A DNA stretch of 18,226 bases. Origin: Planctomycetia bacterium. GTDB taxonomy: Bacteria > Planctomycetota > UBA1135 > GCA-002686595. Numbering within the stretch: the stretch's first letter is position 1; each line of letters begins with the position of its first letter. The notes under the pieces are model-generated. The model worked only from the letters and a program-made list of their open reading frames with translations. It was not told the origin of the DNA and did not search any database. Positions 1 through 7,216 of this stretch are shown one piece after another. Location of the stretch: positions 1 to 18,226 of the forward strand of contig SXKQ01000190.1 in assembly GCA_005778045.1 (NCBI GenBank), in the 5' to 3' direction. The position numbers and the translations under genes were made by a program.

Positions 1-1
1 C

Positions 2-964
2 GTGTCGCAGATCTCGAAGGCCAAGATCTTTGCGCCGCGCGGCGGCATGGTGGTCTACGCGCAGCTCGAGCAGAACCGCATGGGCCAGAGCCAGCCGATC
101 CAAGAGGGCACGCAGGTCCGCGAGCGGCAAGAGATCATCACGATTCCCAACGCGGCCGGGATGGTCGCGCAGGTGTCGCTGCACGAGTCGGTCCTCAAGC
201 AGGTGGCCGTCGGGCAGACCTGCATCGTAAAAATCGACGCGCTCGGCGCGCGCGAGTTCCGCGGCCGTGTCAACTTCGTGGCCGTGCTCCCCGACCAAAA
301 CTCCTGGTGGGCGAATCCCAACACGCGCCTGTATCGCACCGAGGTGCAGATCACCGAAGGCCACCCGGACATGCGCCCGGGCATGAGCTGCGCCATCGAG
401 ATCCTCGTCGAGGACATCGCGGACACGATCTACGTGCCCGTGCAGGCGATCTTCCGCTCCGGCGGTGATCAGCTCGCGTTCGTGACCGGCTCTAACGGCG
501 CCGATGAGCGCGTGGTGAAGACTGGGCGCTTCAACGACAAGTGGGTGCAGGTGCTCGAGGGCCTGACGGAAGGCGAGCAGGTCCTGCTCGCGTCGCCGCC
601 GGGCTTCTCGCCGGCGGCCTCACCGGAGTCCAGCACGGCGAGCACGATCACTGCGGGCTCGGTCGAGCCGGCTTCGGCCGCCAGTGGCGCGCCGCAGGCC
701 GGTGCCCAAGCTGTTGGAGCGGGCAAGGCAGCGGCGGGTGCGACGTCGGGCGCACCGGCGGATGCGACGTCGGGCGCGGCCACGGGTGGCGACGGCAGCG
801 GCCGCTCCGGCGGTCGCGGCAACATCGATCCCGCTCAGATCGAGGAGTTTCGCAAGCGCATGGAGTCGATGACTCCTGAAGAGCGCGAGAAGATGCGCGA
901 GCGCTTCGGTGGCGGCGGATCTGGCCGTGGCAGCGGCGGCGGACAGGGCGGGTCGGGCAACTAG
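2..964 (+). CDS. Efflux RND/ABC periplasmic adaptor (MacA/HlyD family), 5'-truncated
   Basis: This is the C-terminal part of a membrane-fusion adaptor that would link an inner-membrane transporter to an outer-membrane exit duct. The frame is open to the left edge, so the GTG at position 2 is probably internal and the N-terminal membrane anchor, and perhaps part of the hairpin, is missing. Visible parts are a barrel-sandwich segment (IFAPRGGMVVYA near the start), a beta-barrel with VGQTCIVKIDAL, and the RPGMSCAIEILVE strand typical of HlyD/MacA proteins. A membrane-proximal domain follows (YVPVQAIF, GLTEGEQVLL). After about residue 200 the chain becomes an Ala/Gly/Ser-rich, probably disordered tail. 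It contains a short repeat (ATSGAPAD/ATSGAATG) and a charged segment MTPEEREKMRERF. The ABC ATPase starts 18 nt downstream, so this is the first visible gene of a MacAB-like operon. The substrate cannot be inferred. Family is certain; subfamily is less so. Confidence 0.88.
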   Translation: MSQISKAKIFAPRGGMVVYAQLEQNRMGQSQPIQEGTQVRERQEIITIPNAAGMVAQVSLHESVLKQVAVGQTCIVKIDALGAREFRGRVNFVAVLPDQNSWWANPNTRLYRTEVQITEGHPDMRPGMSCAIEILVEDIADTIYVPVQAIFRSGGDQLAFVTGSNGADERVVKTGRFNDKWVQVLEGLTEGEQVLLASPPGFSPAASPESSTASTITAGSVEPASAASGAPQAGAQAVGAGKAAAGATSGAPADATSGAATGGDGSGRSGGRGNIDPAQIEEFRKRMESMTPEEREKMRERFGGGGSGRGSGGGQGGSGN

Positions 965-982
965 CCCGCCCGCGAGAGTCCC

Positions 983-1708
983 GTGAGCGAAGCGTCTCGA
1001 GTTCCCGTCGCCGAGCTGATCGGCGTCACGCGTGAGTACCGCATGGGCCAGAACCTGGTCCGTGCGCTCGACGACTTCTCGTTCACCTTCGGCCGCGGTG
1101 AATACTGGGCCGTGATGGGATCCTCGGGCTCGGGCAAGTCGACACTGCTCAACGTGCTCGGCTGCATCGATCGCCCGACGGGCGGCGACTACAAGGTCGA
1201 TGGCATCTCGACGGCGCGGCTCGCGGACGACGAACTCTCGGAGGTGCGCAGCCGCAAGCTCGGCTTCGTGTTCCAGAGCTACAACCTGATTCCTCAGCTC
1301 AACGTGCTGGAGAACATCATGGTGCCGCTGTTCTACCAAGACGATCCTCCCGAGGACGGCGAGGAGCGCGCGCGCAAGCTTGCGGAGCGCGTCGGACTCG
1401 CCATGCGCCTCGACCACAAGCCGACGGAGCTCTCGGGCGGCCCGCAGCAGCGTGTCGCCATCGCGCGAGCGCTCGTCAACCAGCCGGCCCTGATCCTTGC
1501 CGACGAGGCGACGGGTAATCTCGACAGCGCGACCGCGCTCGAGATTCTCACCCTGCTCGACGAGCTGCACGCCGAAGGTCGCACCATCGTGCTCGTGACC
1601 CACGAGCCCGACGTCGGGGAGCGCGCCCAGCACGTGCTGCGCCTCAGGGACGGTCGAATCGAGTCCGTGAAGCGCGGCCAGCGCAACGCCGTCGGGGCCC
1701 GCGCATGA
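983..1708 (+). CDS. ABC transporter ATP-binding protein, MacB/LolD type
   Basis: A 241-residue nucleotide-binding subunit that would power the permease encoded next to it. Visible motifs are Walker A GSSGSGKST (46-54), the Q-loop FVFQSYNLIP (Q98), the signature LSGGPQQR (150-157), Walker B LILADEATGNLD (D174, E175) and the H-loop histidine H207 (VTHEPD). The SYNLIP and TGNLD patterns are characteristic of the MacB/LolD/FtsE subfamily. Two positions are unusual: Pro154 follows LSGG where Gln or Glu is normal, and Ala176 replaces the usual Pro in DEPTGNLD. The start is GTG, with a purine-rich GAGAG a few bases upstream. The stop overlaps the permease start in ATGA, so the two are very probably translationally coupled. 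E. coli MacB has ATPase and permease fused; here they are separate proteins. Confidence 0.93.
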   Translation: MSEASRVPVAELIGVTREYRMGQNLVRALDDFSFTFGRGEYWAVMGSSGSGKSTLLNVLGCIDRPTGGDYKVDGISTARLADDELSEVRSRKLGFVFQSYNLIPQLNVLENIMVPLFYQDDPPEDGEERARKLAERVGLAMRLDHKPTELSGGPQQRVAIARALVNQPALILADEATGNLDSATALEILTLLDELHAEGRTIVLVTHEPDVGERAQHVLRLRDGRIESVKRGQRNAVGARA

Positions 1709-2979
1709 GGCACTCCACCCTCGCGCGCACCGTCAAGCTCGGCATCTCGAGCCTCTTGCTGCACAAGCTGCGCAGCCTGCTCACCACGCTCGGGGTGCTG
1801 TTCGGCACCAGCTCGGTGATCGCGATGCTCGCGATCGGCGAGGGGGCGAGCGAGGAGGCGCAGGAGCAGATCCGCCAGCTCGGCAGCCGGAATGTGATCC
1901 TGCGCAGCATCAAGCCGCGCGAGGACTTCGCCACTGGCGGCGGCCAGTCCGTGCGCGTGCTGAGCTACGGGCTGACCGAGGAGGACCTCGGGCGCATCGC
2001 GGAGACCTTCCCGGGCGTCGCGCGCGTCGTGCCGGTGCGCGAGATCTACGAGGAAGTGCGATTTTCGGATCGCATGCTCAACCCGCGCGTCATGGCCACG
2101 CTCCCCGTGTACCGCGACGTCACGGGTCGCGTGGTGAGCGAGGGACGCTTCCTGACGGACCAGGACGAGCAGGGCGTCGCGAACGTTTGCGTGCTGTCCT
2201 ATGAGGCCTCGCGCTACCTGTTCCCTGTCACCTCGCCGATCGGTGAGGAGATCAAGATTGGCGCCGACTACTACACGGTGGTGGGCACGACTCTCGACCG
2301 CGTGCGCCAGCAGTCCGACGTCGCCGGAGCCGGCAAGTCGTCCTCCGAGGTGTTCATTCCGCTCGAGACAGGTCGCAAGTGGTACGGCAACATGCAGGTC
2401 AAGCTGCGGGCCGGCAGTCGCGAGATGGAAGAAGTGGAGCTGCACGAGATCGTGGTCGAGGTCGAGGACCCGGCCAACGTCGAGCTCGTCGCCAACGCCT
2501 GTCGCGAGATGCTCAAGCGCAACCACAAGCAGTCGGACTACGAGATCGTGGTCCCGCTCGAGCTCCTGATGCGCGCCGAGGAGACCAAGCGCATCTTCAA
2601 CATCGTGCTCGGCTCGATCGCGTCGATCAGCCTGCTCGTCGGAGGCATCGGCATCATGAACGTGATGCTCGCGACCGTGACGGAGCGAACGCGCGAGATC
2701 GGCATCCGCCGCGCGCTCTGCGCTAAGCGCCGCCACATCGTGTCACAGTTCCTCGTCGAGTGCGTCTTGCTCTCGGTTGGCGGCGGCCTGCTCGGCGTCG
2801 CGCTCGGGCTCGCGACCCCGTTGGTGGTCGAGCACTACGCGGAGATGCGCACGATCATCACCCCGACGGCACCGATCCTCGCCTTCCTGATCTCCTCGGG
2901 CGTGGGTGTCCTGTTCGGCATCTACCCTGCGTGGCGCGCCGCCACGATGGACCCGGTCGAGGCGCTGCGGCACGAGTAG
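1705..2979 (+). CDS. ABC transporter permease, MacB/FtsX family
   Basis: A 424-residue inner-membrane subunit. The N-terminus carries the typical MacB permease start (KLRSLLTTLGVLFGTSSVI at about 21-39), one transmembrane helix followed by GEGA. A periplasmic MacB_PCD-like domain covers roughly residues 48-285. Three further membrane helices lie in the C-terminal third, with the FtsX-family sequence GGIGIMNVMLATVTERTREI, then RRAL. The chain ends in the conserved PAWRAATMDPVEALRHE. It overlaps the ATPase gene by 4 nt (ATGA), which fixes the start. Together with the adaptor and the ATPase it would form a tripartite MacAB-type pump or a lipoprotein/peptide exporter. It ends only 11 bp from the stop of the convergent comM, and no clear terminator hairpin is visible between them. 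Confidence 0.93.
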   Translation: MRHSTLARTVKLGISSLLLHKLRSLLTTLGVLFGTSSVIAMLAIGEGASEEAQEQIRQLGSRNVILRSIKPREDFATGGGQSVRVLSYGLTEEDLGRIAETFPGVARVVPVREIYEEVRFSDRMLNPRVMATLPVYRDVTGRVVSEGRFLTDQDEQGVANVCVLSYEASRYLFPVTSPIGEEIKIGADYYTVVGTTLDRVRQQSDVAGAGKSSSEVFIPLETGRKWYGNMQVKLRAGSREMEEVELHEIVVEVEDPANVELVANACREMLKRNHKQSDYEIVVPLELLMRAEETKRIFNIVLGSIASISLLVGGIGIMNVMLATVTERTREIGIRRALCAKRRHIVSQFLVECVLLSVGGGLLGVALGLATPLVVEHYAEMRTIITPTAPILAFLISSGVGVLFGIYPAWRAATMDPVEALRHE

Positions 2980-2990
2980 GGTCGTTTCGG

Positions 2991-4520
2991 TCACAGGATC
3001 GGGGAGCGCAGCGCCAAGGCGCGCGCCAGATGGGCCGTCGCGGTGGCTTGGCTGCCGTCGAGGTCGGCCACGGAGCGCGCCACGCGCCTCAAGGACTGCA
3101 CGGCTCGCGCAGAGAGGCCTCGCTGCCACGCGAGCTTGCCGAGCAGCGAGCGCGCGGCCTGATCGAGGGGTGCATGACGGTCGAGGGACTCTGCGTCGAG
3201 ATCGCAGTTGCGGCGCTCCCCCTGTCGAGCGCGCTGCAGGGTGCTCGCGCGGGCGAGCTGGGACTGCAGTGCGGAGGCCGTGAGCCCAGCCGGCCCTCCG
3301 GCGGGCGTCGGTGCGTTGCCGAGCTCGTCGAGGGTTGGCGCGGCGAGCTCGACGCGCAGGTCGCTGCGATCGAGCAGCGGGCCCGAGATGCGGCTGCGGT
3401 AGCGCTGCACGAGTGTCGGCGCACAGTGGCAGGGCACTCGCGGATGCCCCATGTACCCGCACGGGCAGGGGTTCAGGGCGGCGACGAGCTGAAAGCGCGC
3501 CTCGAGCTCGAGCTGGCGCCCGGCGCGGCTGAGGGTGATCGAGCCCGACTCGAGGGGCTGGCGCAGGGCTTCGAGCACTTCGCGTCGAAACTCCGGCAGC
3601 TCGTCGAGGAACAGGACGCCGCAGTGTGCCAAGGTGATTTCCCCGGGCGCCGGAGGCGAGCCGCCGCCGACGAGGCCCGCATAGCTCACCGTGTGGTGGG
3701 GGGCGCGGTAGGGGCGCGCGCTGGCGAGTCCGCCGGGCCAGCGTCCGGAGGCGGACAGCACGCGCGTGATGTCGAGCCGCTCTGGCACACTCGGAGCGGG
3801 GAGCAGGGTGGTGATGCGACGTGCGAGCATGCTCTTGCCCGTTCCCGGCGGCCCGATGAAGAGCAGTCCGTGCCCGCCGTGCGCCGCAATGGCGAGCGCG
3901 AGCTTCCCCGAGGCCTGCCCGCGCACGTCGTCCACCGACAGTCCCATGTCGTGTCCGTCGTCCGCTCGCACGGGGGCGAGCGGCACGAGCGTGGTGCTGC
4001 CGACGAGGTGCCGGACCACGTCGTCGACGTGAGCGGCTCCGAACGCCGCGATGCCCGGAACCCAGGCGGCCTCCAGCGCGGTCGCGCGGGGCGCCACGAC
4101 CTGCTCGACGCCCGCCGCGCGCGCGACCATCGCGACCGCCAGCCCCCCTGGCACCGCGTGCAGCGCCCCGTCGATGCCGACCTCGCCGAGAAACAGCCGA
4201 CCCTCGACCGCACGACGCTTGAGATGGCCCGCGGCAGCGGCTGCGCCGAGCAGGAGCGGCAGATCGAGGATCTCGCCGGACTTGCGCCGAGCGGCCGGAA
4301 CGAGGTTCAGGTACAGCCGTCCCGGTGGCACGGCCAGCCCGTTGGCCGAGAGCGCGCACAGGAGCCTCCCACGGCTCTCGCGGATGACCGGATCCGGGAG
4401 GCCTGTGAGCAGCACATCGACCCGCCCCGCCTCGCGGTCCTCTTCGTAGCGCGCCTCGATCGTGACGAGCTCGGCGCTCGAGCCCGCGAGGCAGGCTCCC
4501 AGGATGCGTACGGTTCCCAC
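2991..4520 (-). CDS. comM: ComM/YifB family Mg-chelatase-like AAA+ ATPase
   Basis: A 509-residue ComM homologue. In characterised species ComM is a branch-migration helicase that promotes integration of transforming DNA. The N-terminal Lon-protease-like domain (about 1-175) contains GLPDPVIRESRGR. A conserved DVRGQ precedes the AAA+ core, which has Walker A GPPGTGKS (223-230), the PHHT motif (APHHTVSYAGLVGGG) and Walker B FLDELPEF (304-311). The Cys-rich ComM signature NPCPCGYMGHPRVPCHC (350-366) and a Mg_chelatase_C domain follow. I chose GTG at 4520, preceded at 5 nt by GGAG, because it gives the family's usual length (about 506 residues in E. coli). Upstream in-frame starts to 4769 would add low-quality Arg/Ala sequence and run into the divergent amidase gene. 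The gene appears monocistronic and convergent with the efflux operon. Confidence 0.93.
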   Translation of the reverse strand: MGTVRILGACLAGSSAELVTIEARYEEDREAGRVDVLLTGLPDPVIRESRGRLLCALSANGLAVPPGRLYLNLVPAARRKSGEILDLPLLLGAAAAAGHLKRRAVEGRLFLGEVGIDGALHAVPGGLAVAMVARAAGVEQVVAPRATALEAAWVPGIAAFGAAHVDDVVRHLVGSTTLVPLAPVRADDGHDMGLSVDDVRGQASGKLALAIAAHGGHGLLFIGPPGTGKSMLARRITTLLPAPSVPERLDITRVLSASGRWPGGLASARPYRAPHHTVSYAGLVGGGSPPAPGEITLAHCGVLFLDELPEFRREVLEALRQPLESGSITLSRAGRQLELEARFQLVAALNPCPCGYMGHPRVPCHCAPTLVQRYRSRISGPLLDRSDLRVELAAPTLDELGNAPTPAGGPAGLTASALQSQLARASTLQRARQGERRNCDLDAESLDRHAPLDQAARSLLGKLAWQRGLSARAVQSLRRVARSVADLDGSQATATAHLARALALRSPIL

Positions 4521-4641
4521 GCCCGCTCCGTCGATCGGACTGAGCGCTGGTCGCGACCCGAGCCGGAAAACTGCTCGCTCAGGCCGCGAAGCGCGGGGCG
4601 CTTGCACCGCTGCCCGCGGTTTCCGATCCTCGCCGCACGCC
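4521..4641. promoter_or_regulatory. Divergent intergenic region comM / amidase
   Basis: This 121-bp stretch separates the two divergent starts and must hold both promoters. The comM side has a GGAG Shine-Dalgarno. The amidase side has no recognisable Shine-Dalgarno before ATG 4642. I found no convincing -35/-10 pair. Confidence 0.3.
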
Positions 4642-5655
4642 ATGAAGCTCCGCACCGCGCTCCTGCCGCTCCTCCTCGCCGCCTGCCGTGCGGCCGAACC
4701 TGCCTCGCCGCCGCTCGAGGCCGCGCCCGTCTCGGCTTCAAGCCGCATCGAGCGCCCGTCGCTGCGCAACGACGTGATCGTCGTGTGTGGCGAGCGCGTC
4801 CCGATCGGCGTGCCGGTCGTCCTGTGGACTGAGCGCGGCGGCTACAACGCGTACTCCACCGAGCTGCGCTTCTCGAGCGAGCCGCCGAAGGAGCTCCCCG
4901 AGGGCCTGCGCTACCAGCCCGGCCGCAAGGTAGCCAAGGGCGATGGCACGACGCGTCTCACGTCGCTTTCGGGCACTCCGGCCTGCGGCGACGAGCTGCG
5001 TGCCGCGCTCGACCAGTTCGTGATCCACTACGACGTCTGCGGCACGAGCCGCCAGTGCTTCAAGATCCTGCACGACCGGCGCAAGCTCTCCGTGCACTTC
5101 CTGCTCGACGTCGACGGCACGCTCTACCAGACGCTCGATCTCTCCGACACCGCATGGCACGCGCGGCAGGCGAACTCGCGCTCGGTCGGGATCGAGATCG
5201 CCAACATCGGTGCCTATCCTCCGGGCGACACGACGCTCGACGAGTGGTACCCGACGGACGAGCAGGGGCCGTACGTGCGCTTCCCCGCGTGGATGGCGGA
5301 GACGGGCATCCGCACGAGCGGCTTCGTCGCGCGTCCGGCACGGGCCGAGCGGGTCATGGGCGCGATCCACGGCACGACTTACGAGATGCACGACCTCACG
5401 CCGGAGCAGTACGCCACGCTGGTCAAGCTCGCAGCCGGCCTGTGCCGCGCGTTCCCCACGCTGCGCCCCGACTGCCCGCGGGACGCGCAGGGCGCCGTGC
5501 GCATGGACGCGCTCTCGGGGGCGGAGTTCGCGCAGTTCAGGGGCATTCTGGGCCACTTCCACATCACGAAGGACAAGCAGGATCCCGGTCCGGCCTTCGA
5601 CTGGGAGGGTTTCCTCGAGGCCGTGCGAGCGGAGCTCGCGAAGCCGGCGCCCTGA
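4642..5655 (+). CDS. N-acetylmuramoyl-L-alanine amidase (Amidase_2/AmpD-like) lipoprotein
   Basis: A 337-residue predicted lipoprotein that would cleave the MurNAc-L-Ala amide bond of peptidoglycan. The N-terminus is a short signal peptide ending in a perfect lipobox LAAC (Cys15), which argues for ATG 4642 despite the lack of a visible Shine-Dalgarno. The catalytic domain starts near residue 115. Likely zinc ligands by alignment to AmpD are H129 (VIHY), H305 (GHFHITKDKQDPGP) and D314 of the DPG motif. K312 fits the conserved lysine and E185 (GIEIAN) the catalytic-side glutamate. Between E185 and the helix starting LTPEQY there is an insertion of about 55 residues that compact AmpD lacks. An approximately 100-residue N-terminal region before the domain is not recognised. 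The anchor places it at the outer membrane or in the periplasm, suggesting a role in cell-wall turnover. A Nudix gene follows after 11 nt. Confidence 0.88.
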   Translation: MKLRTALLPLLLAACRAAEPASPPLEAAPVSASSRIERPSLRNDVIVVCGERVPIGVPVVLWTERGGYNAYSTELRFSSEPPKELPEGLRYQPGRKVAKGDGTTRLTSLSGTPACGDELRAALDQFVIHYDVCGTSRQCFKILHDRRKLSVHFLLDVDGTLYQTLDLSDTAWHARQANSRSVGIEIANIGAYPPGDTTLDEWYPTDEQGPYVRFPAWMAETGIRTSGFVARPARAERVMGAIHGTTYEMHDLTPEQYATLVKLAAGLCRAFPTLRPDCPRDAQGAVRMDALSGAEFAQFRGILGHFHITKDKQDPGPAFDWEGFLEAVRAELAKPAP

Positions 5656-5666
5656 GGGTCTATCCC

Positions 5667-6110
5667 ATGACCAACATCGGCCCGCGGGAGTTCCAGCGCT
5701 TCTACGTCGCGATGAAGGCGCTCGCCGTGCGCGACGGGCGGCTCCTGCTCGTGCGCGAGTCGACCCGCGAGGGCTGGTGGGAGCTGCCGGGCGGTCGCGT
5801 TGACGTGGGGGAGGAGCGGCTCGACCCGCGCGAGGTGCTGCGCCGCGAGCTGTCCGAGGAGCTCGGCACGCGCTTTTGCTGCGCGATCGGGGCGCCCACA
5901 CTCACGTGGATCCGTCCCGTGCGGCACGAGGTCAAGGAGTTCTCCTTCGTCGTCGCGCACCTGTGTACCGATATCGCCGGCGAGATCGAGCTGAGCCACG
6001 AGCACGTCGACTATCGCTGGGTCGACGCACGCGAGACATTCGAGCTCGACCTCGCGCCGAGCTACCCCGAGCCCCTGCGCGAGTTCTGGTCGCACCACGC
6101 CGCGCGCTGA
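5667..6110 (+). CDS. NUDIX hydrolase
   Basis: A 147-residue Nudix-fold protein that would hydrolyse a nucleoside diphosphate linked to another moiety; the substrate is unknown. The fold start is ALAVRDGRLLLVRE, followed by WWELPGGRVDVGE, a typical lead-in to the Nudix box. The metal-binding helix is REL-S-EELG (60-67). The box is not canonical: between E49 and R60 there are ten residues rather than seven, and the final hydrophobic position is Thr68. The open frame extends far upstream, but ATG 5667 is chosen because it sits 11 nt after the amidase stop. A GAGGG overlapping that stop (TGAGGG) lies 7 nt upstream and serves as Shine-Dalgarno. Coexpression with the amidase is therefore likely, though a functional link is only conjecture. 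Confidence 0.88.
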   Translation: MTNIGPREFQRFYVAMKALAVRDGRLLLVRESTREGWWELPGGRVDVGEERLDPREVLRRELSEELGTRFCCAIGAPTLTWIRPVRHEVKEFSFVVAHLCTDIAGEIELSHEHVDYRWVDARETFELDLAPSYPEPLREFWSHHAAR

Positions 6111-6307
6111 GCGCTCACGATGCGGCGCGCCGGCCGCACGCCGATCGTCACGAATCGCGCCGCGCGCGCATCGGACTCGGGAGAAAGATCGGCGAGCGCT
6201 CGTGCGTCACTCCACGCGACTTGCGCGTTCCGGCGAGCGCTGCGCCGAGCTTCCTGTGCGCCGAATGCAGCGGTTCCCCGCCCTGCTCCGACTCACGTGC
6301 GCCCGGC
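6111..6307. other. Convergent intergenic spacer without a recognisable gene
   Basis: This 197-bp spacer separates the convergent Nudix and murQ stops. Apart from the weak hairpin at 6121-6138, I see no tRNA-like cloverleaf, no repeat and no credible short gene. Open frames here are in the wrong phase and Arg/Ala-rich. Confidence 0.5.
6121..6138 (+). terminator. Possible terminator hairpin after the Nudix gene
   Basis: TGCGGC and GCCGCA form a 6-bp GC-rich stem with a 6-nt loop, ten bases past the Nudix stop. There is no T-tract, so an intrinsic terminator is only a possibility. In such GC-rich DNA the stem could arise by chance. Confidence 0.25.
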
Positions 6308-7216
6308 TCAGGAGAGCGCGCGGCGCAAGATCCCGCCGGCCTCGGCGAGGGCGGCGAGGGCCTGTTCGCGCGCGAGTCCCTTCTTGCGCATCAGGACCGC
6401 GACCTTCACCTGTCCGCCGGCGGCTGAGAGCAGGGCGAGCGCGTCCTCGCGGGAATCGCCAGTCAGCGCCGACACGATGCGCGCTCCGCGTTCGACGAGC
6501 TTGACGTTCTTCGATGTGTCCACGTCGACCATCATGTTGCCGTGGACCTTGCCGAGCTGCGCCATGGCGACCGTCGTCACGGTGTTGAGCGCGAGCTTGG
6601 TCACGGTGCCGGCCTTGAGGCGCGTGCTGCCCGCGATCACCTCCGGGCCGCTGACGATGCGCACGGAGACGTCGGCACGGTCGGGCACCTGCTCCCGCGG
6701 CACGCAGGCGAGGAACACGGTCGCGGCGCCGCGCGCCCGCGCGAAGTCGATGGCTCCGTGCACGTAGGGCGTGGTGCCGCCGGCGGCGATTCCGAACACG
6801 ACGTCGCGCTCGCACAGTCCGCGCCGCGCGAGCTCTTCACCCGCGGCCGTCGCGCTGTCCTCGGCGCCCTCGACAGCTCCCGTGACGGCGGCCGCTCCGC
6901 CGGCGAGCACGGCCTGCACCATGCTCGGTTCGGTCTGGAACGTCGGCGGGCATTCGACGGCGTCGAGCAGCCCGAGCCGTCCGCTCGTGCCTGCGCCGAC
7001 ATAGAAGAGCCGGCCACCGGCGCGCAGGCGCGCGACGACGAGCTCGATGGCCTTGGAGAGGTCCGCGCGCGCGGCCGCGAGCGCGGTGTGGATGCGCTCG
7101 TCCTCGCGCTGCATCAGCTCGACGGCCGCGCTCACCGAGAGCGCGTCGAACTGCGCCGTGCGCTCGTTGTGCGACTCGGTGGCGAGGTGACCGCGGGGGG
7201 CGGGGACGTGACTCAC
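6308..7216 (-). CDS. murQ: N-acetylmuramic acid 6-phosphate etherase MurQ
   Basis: A 302-residue cytoplasmic lyase-type etherase of peptidoglycan recycling. It converts MurNAc-6-phosphate to GlcNAc-6-phosphate and D-lactate. Family marks are the N-terminal TESHNERTAQFDALS, the SIS-domain phosphosugar loop GAGTSGRLG (74-82), the MurQ signature DAVECPPTF (85-93) with E89, VEGAED with E117, and GTVTKLALNTVTT. Length matches E. coli MurQ (about 298). The start is GTG at 7216: it overlaps the upstream SDR stop in GTGA and has an excellent AAGGAGG six bases upstream. Longer starts up to 7294 would overlap the SDR gene further. The genes that would complete the pathway (PTS MurP, kinase AnmK, NagA) are not in the window, so the source of MurNAc-6-phosphate is unknown. 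Confidence 0.94.
   Translation of the reverse strand: MSHVPAPRGHLATESHNERTAQFDALSVSAAVELMQREDERIHTALAAARADLSKAIELVVARLRAGGRLFYVGAGTSGRLGLLDAVECPPTFQTEPSMVQAVLAGGAAAVTGAVEGAEDSATAAGEELARRGLCERDVVFGIAAGGTTPYVHGAIDFARARGAATVFLACVPREQVPDRADVSVRIVSGPEVIAGSTRLKAGTVTKLALNTVTTVAMAQLGKVHGNMMVDVDTSKNVKLVERGARIVSALTGDSREDALALLSAAGGQVKVAVLMRKKGLAREQALAALAEAGGILRRALS

Noticed and set aside
620..2736. Two long minus-strand frames opposite the efflux operon
   Set aside because: Antisense shadows of the ATPase and permease genes, with His/Arg/Ala-biased translations and no domain.
4602..4630. TTGCAC ... GATCCT as a promoter for the amidase gene
   Set aside because: The hexamers match the consensus too poorly (about three and two of six positions) to report as a promoter.
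4521..4769. Extension of comM upstream to 4769
   Set aside because: It would overlap the amidase start and signal peptide, adds unconserved Arg/Ala sequence, and the GTG at 4520 has a good GGAG.
2743..4832. Very long open frames on both strands across the comM region (538 and 690 codons)
   Set aside because: They are Arg/Ala/Gly-rich shadows caused by low stop-codon frequency in GC-rich DNA. The comM frame has clear AAA+ motifs and the expected length.
6240..6300. GGTTCCCCGCC in the spacer considered as a tRNA T-arm
   Set aside because: No GGTTCRA motif, no acceptor or anticodon stem could be assembled around it.
6120..6767. Plus-strand frame starting in the Nudix-murQ spacer
   Set aside because: It runs antisense through murQ and has no recognisable domain or Shine-Dalgarno.
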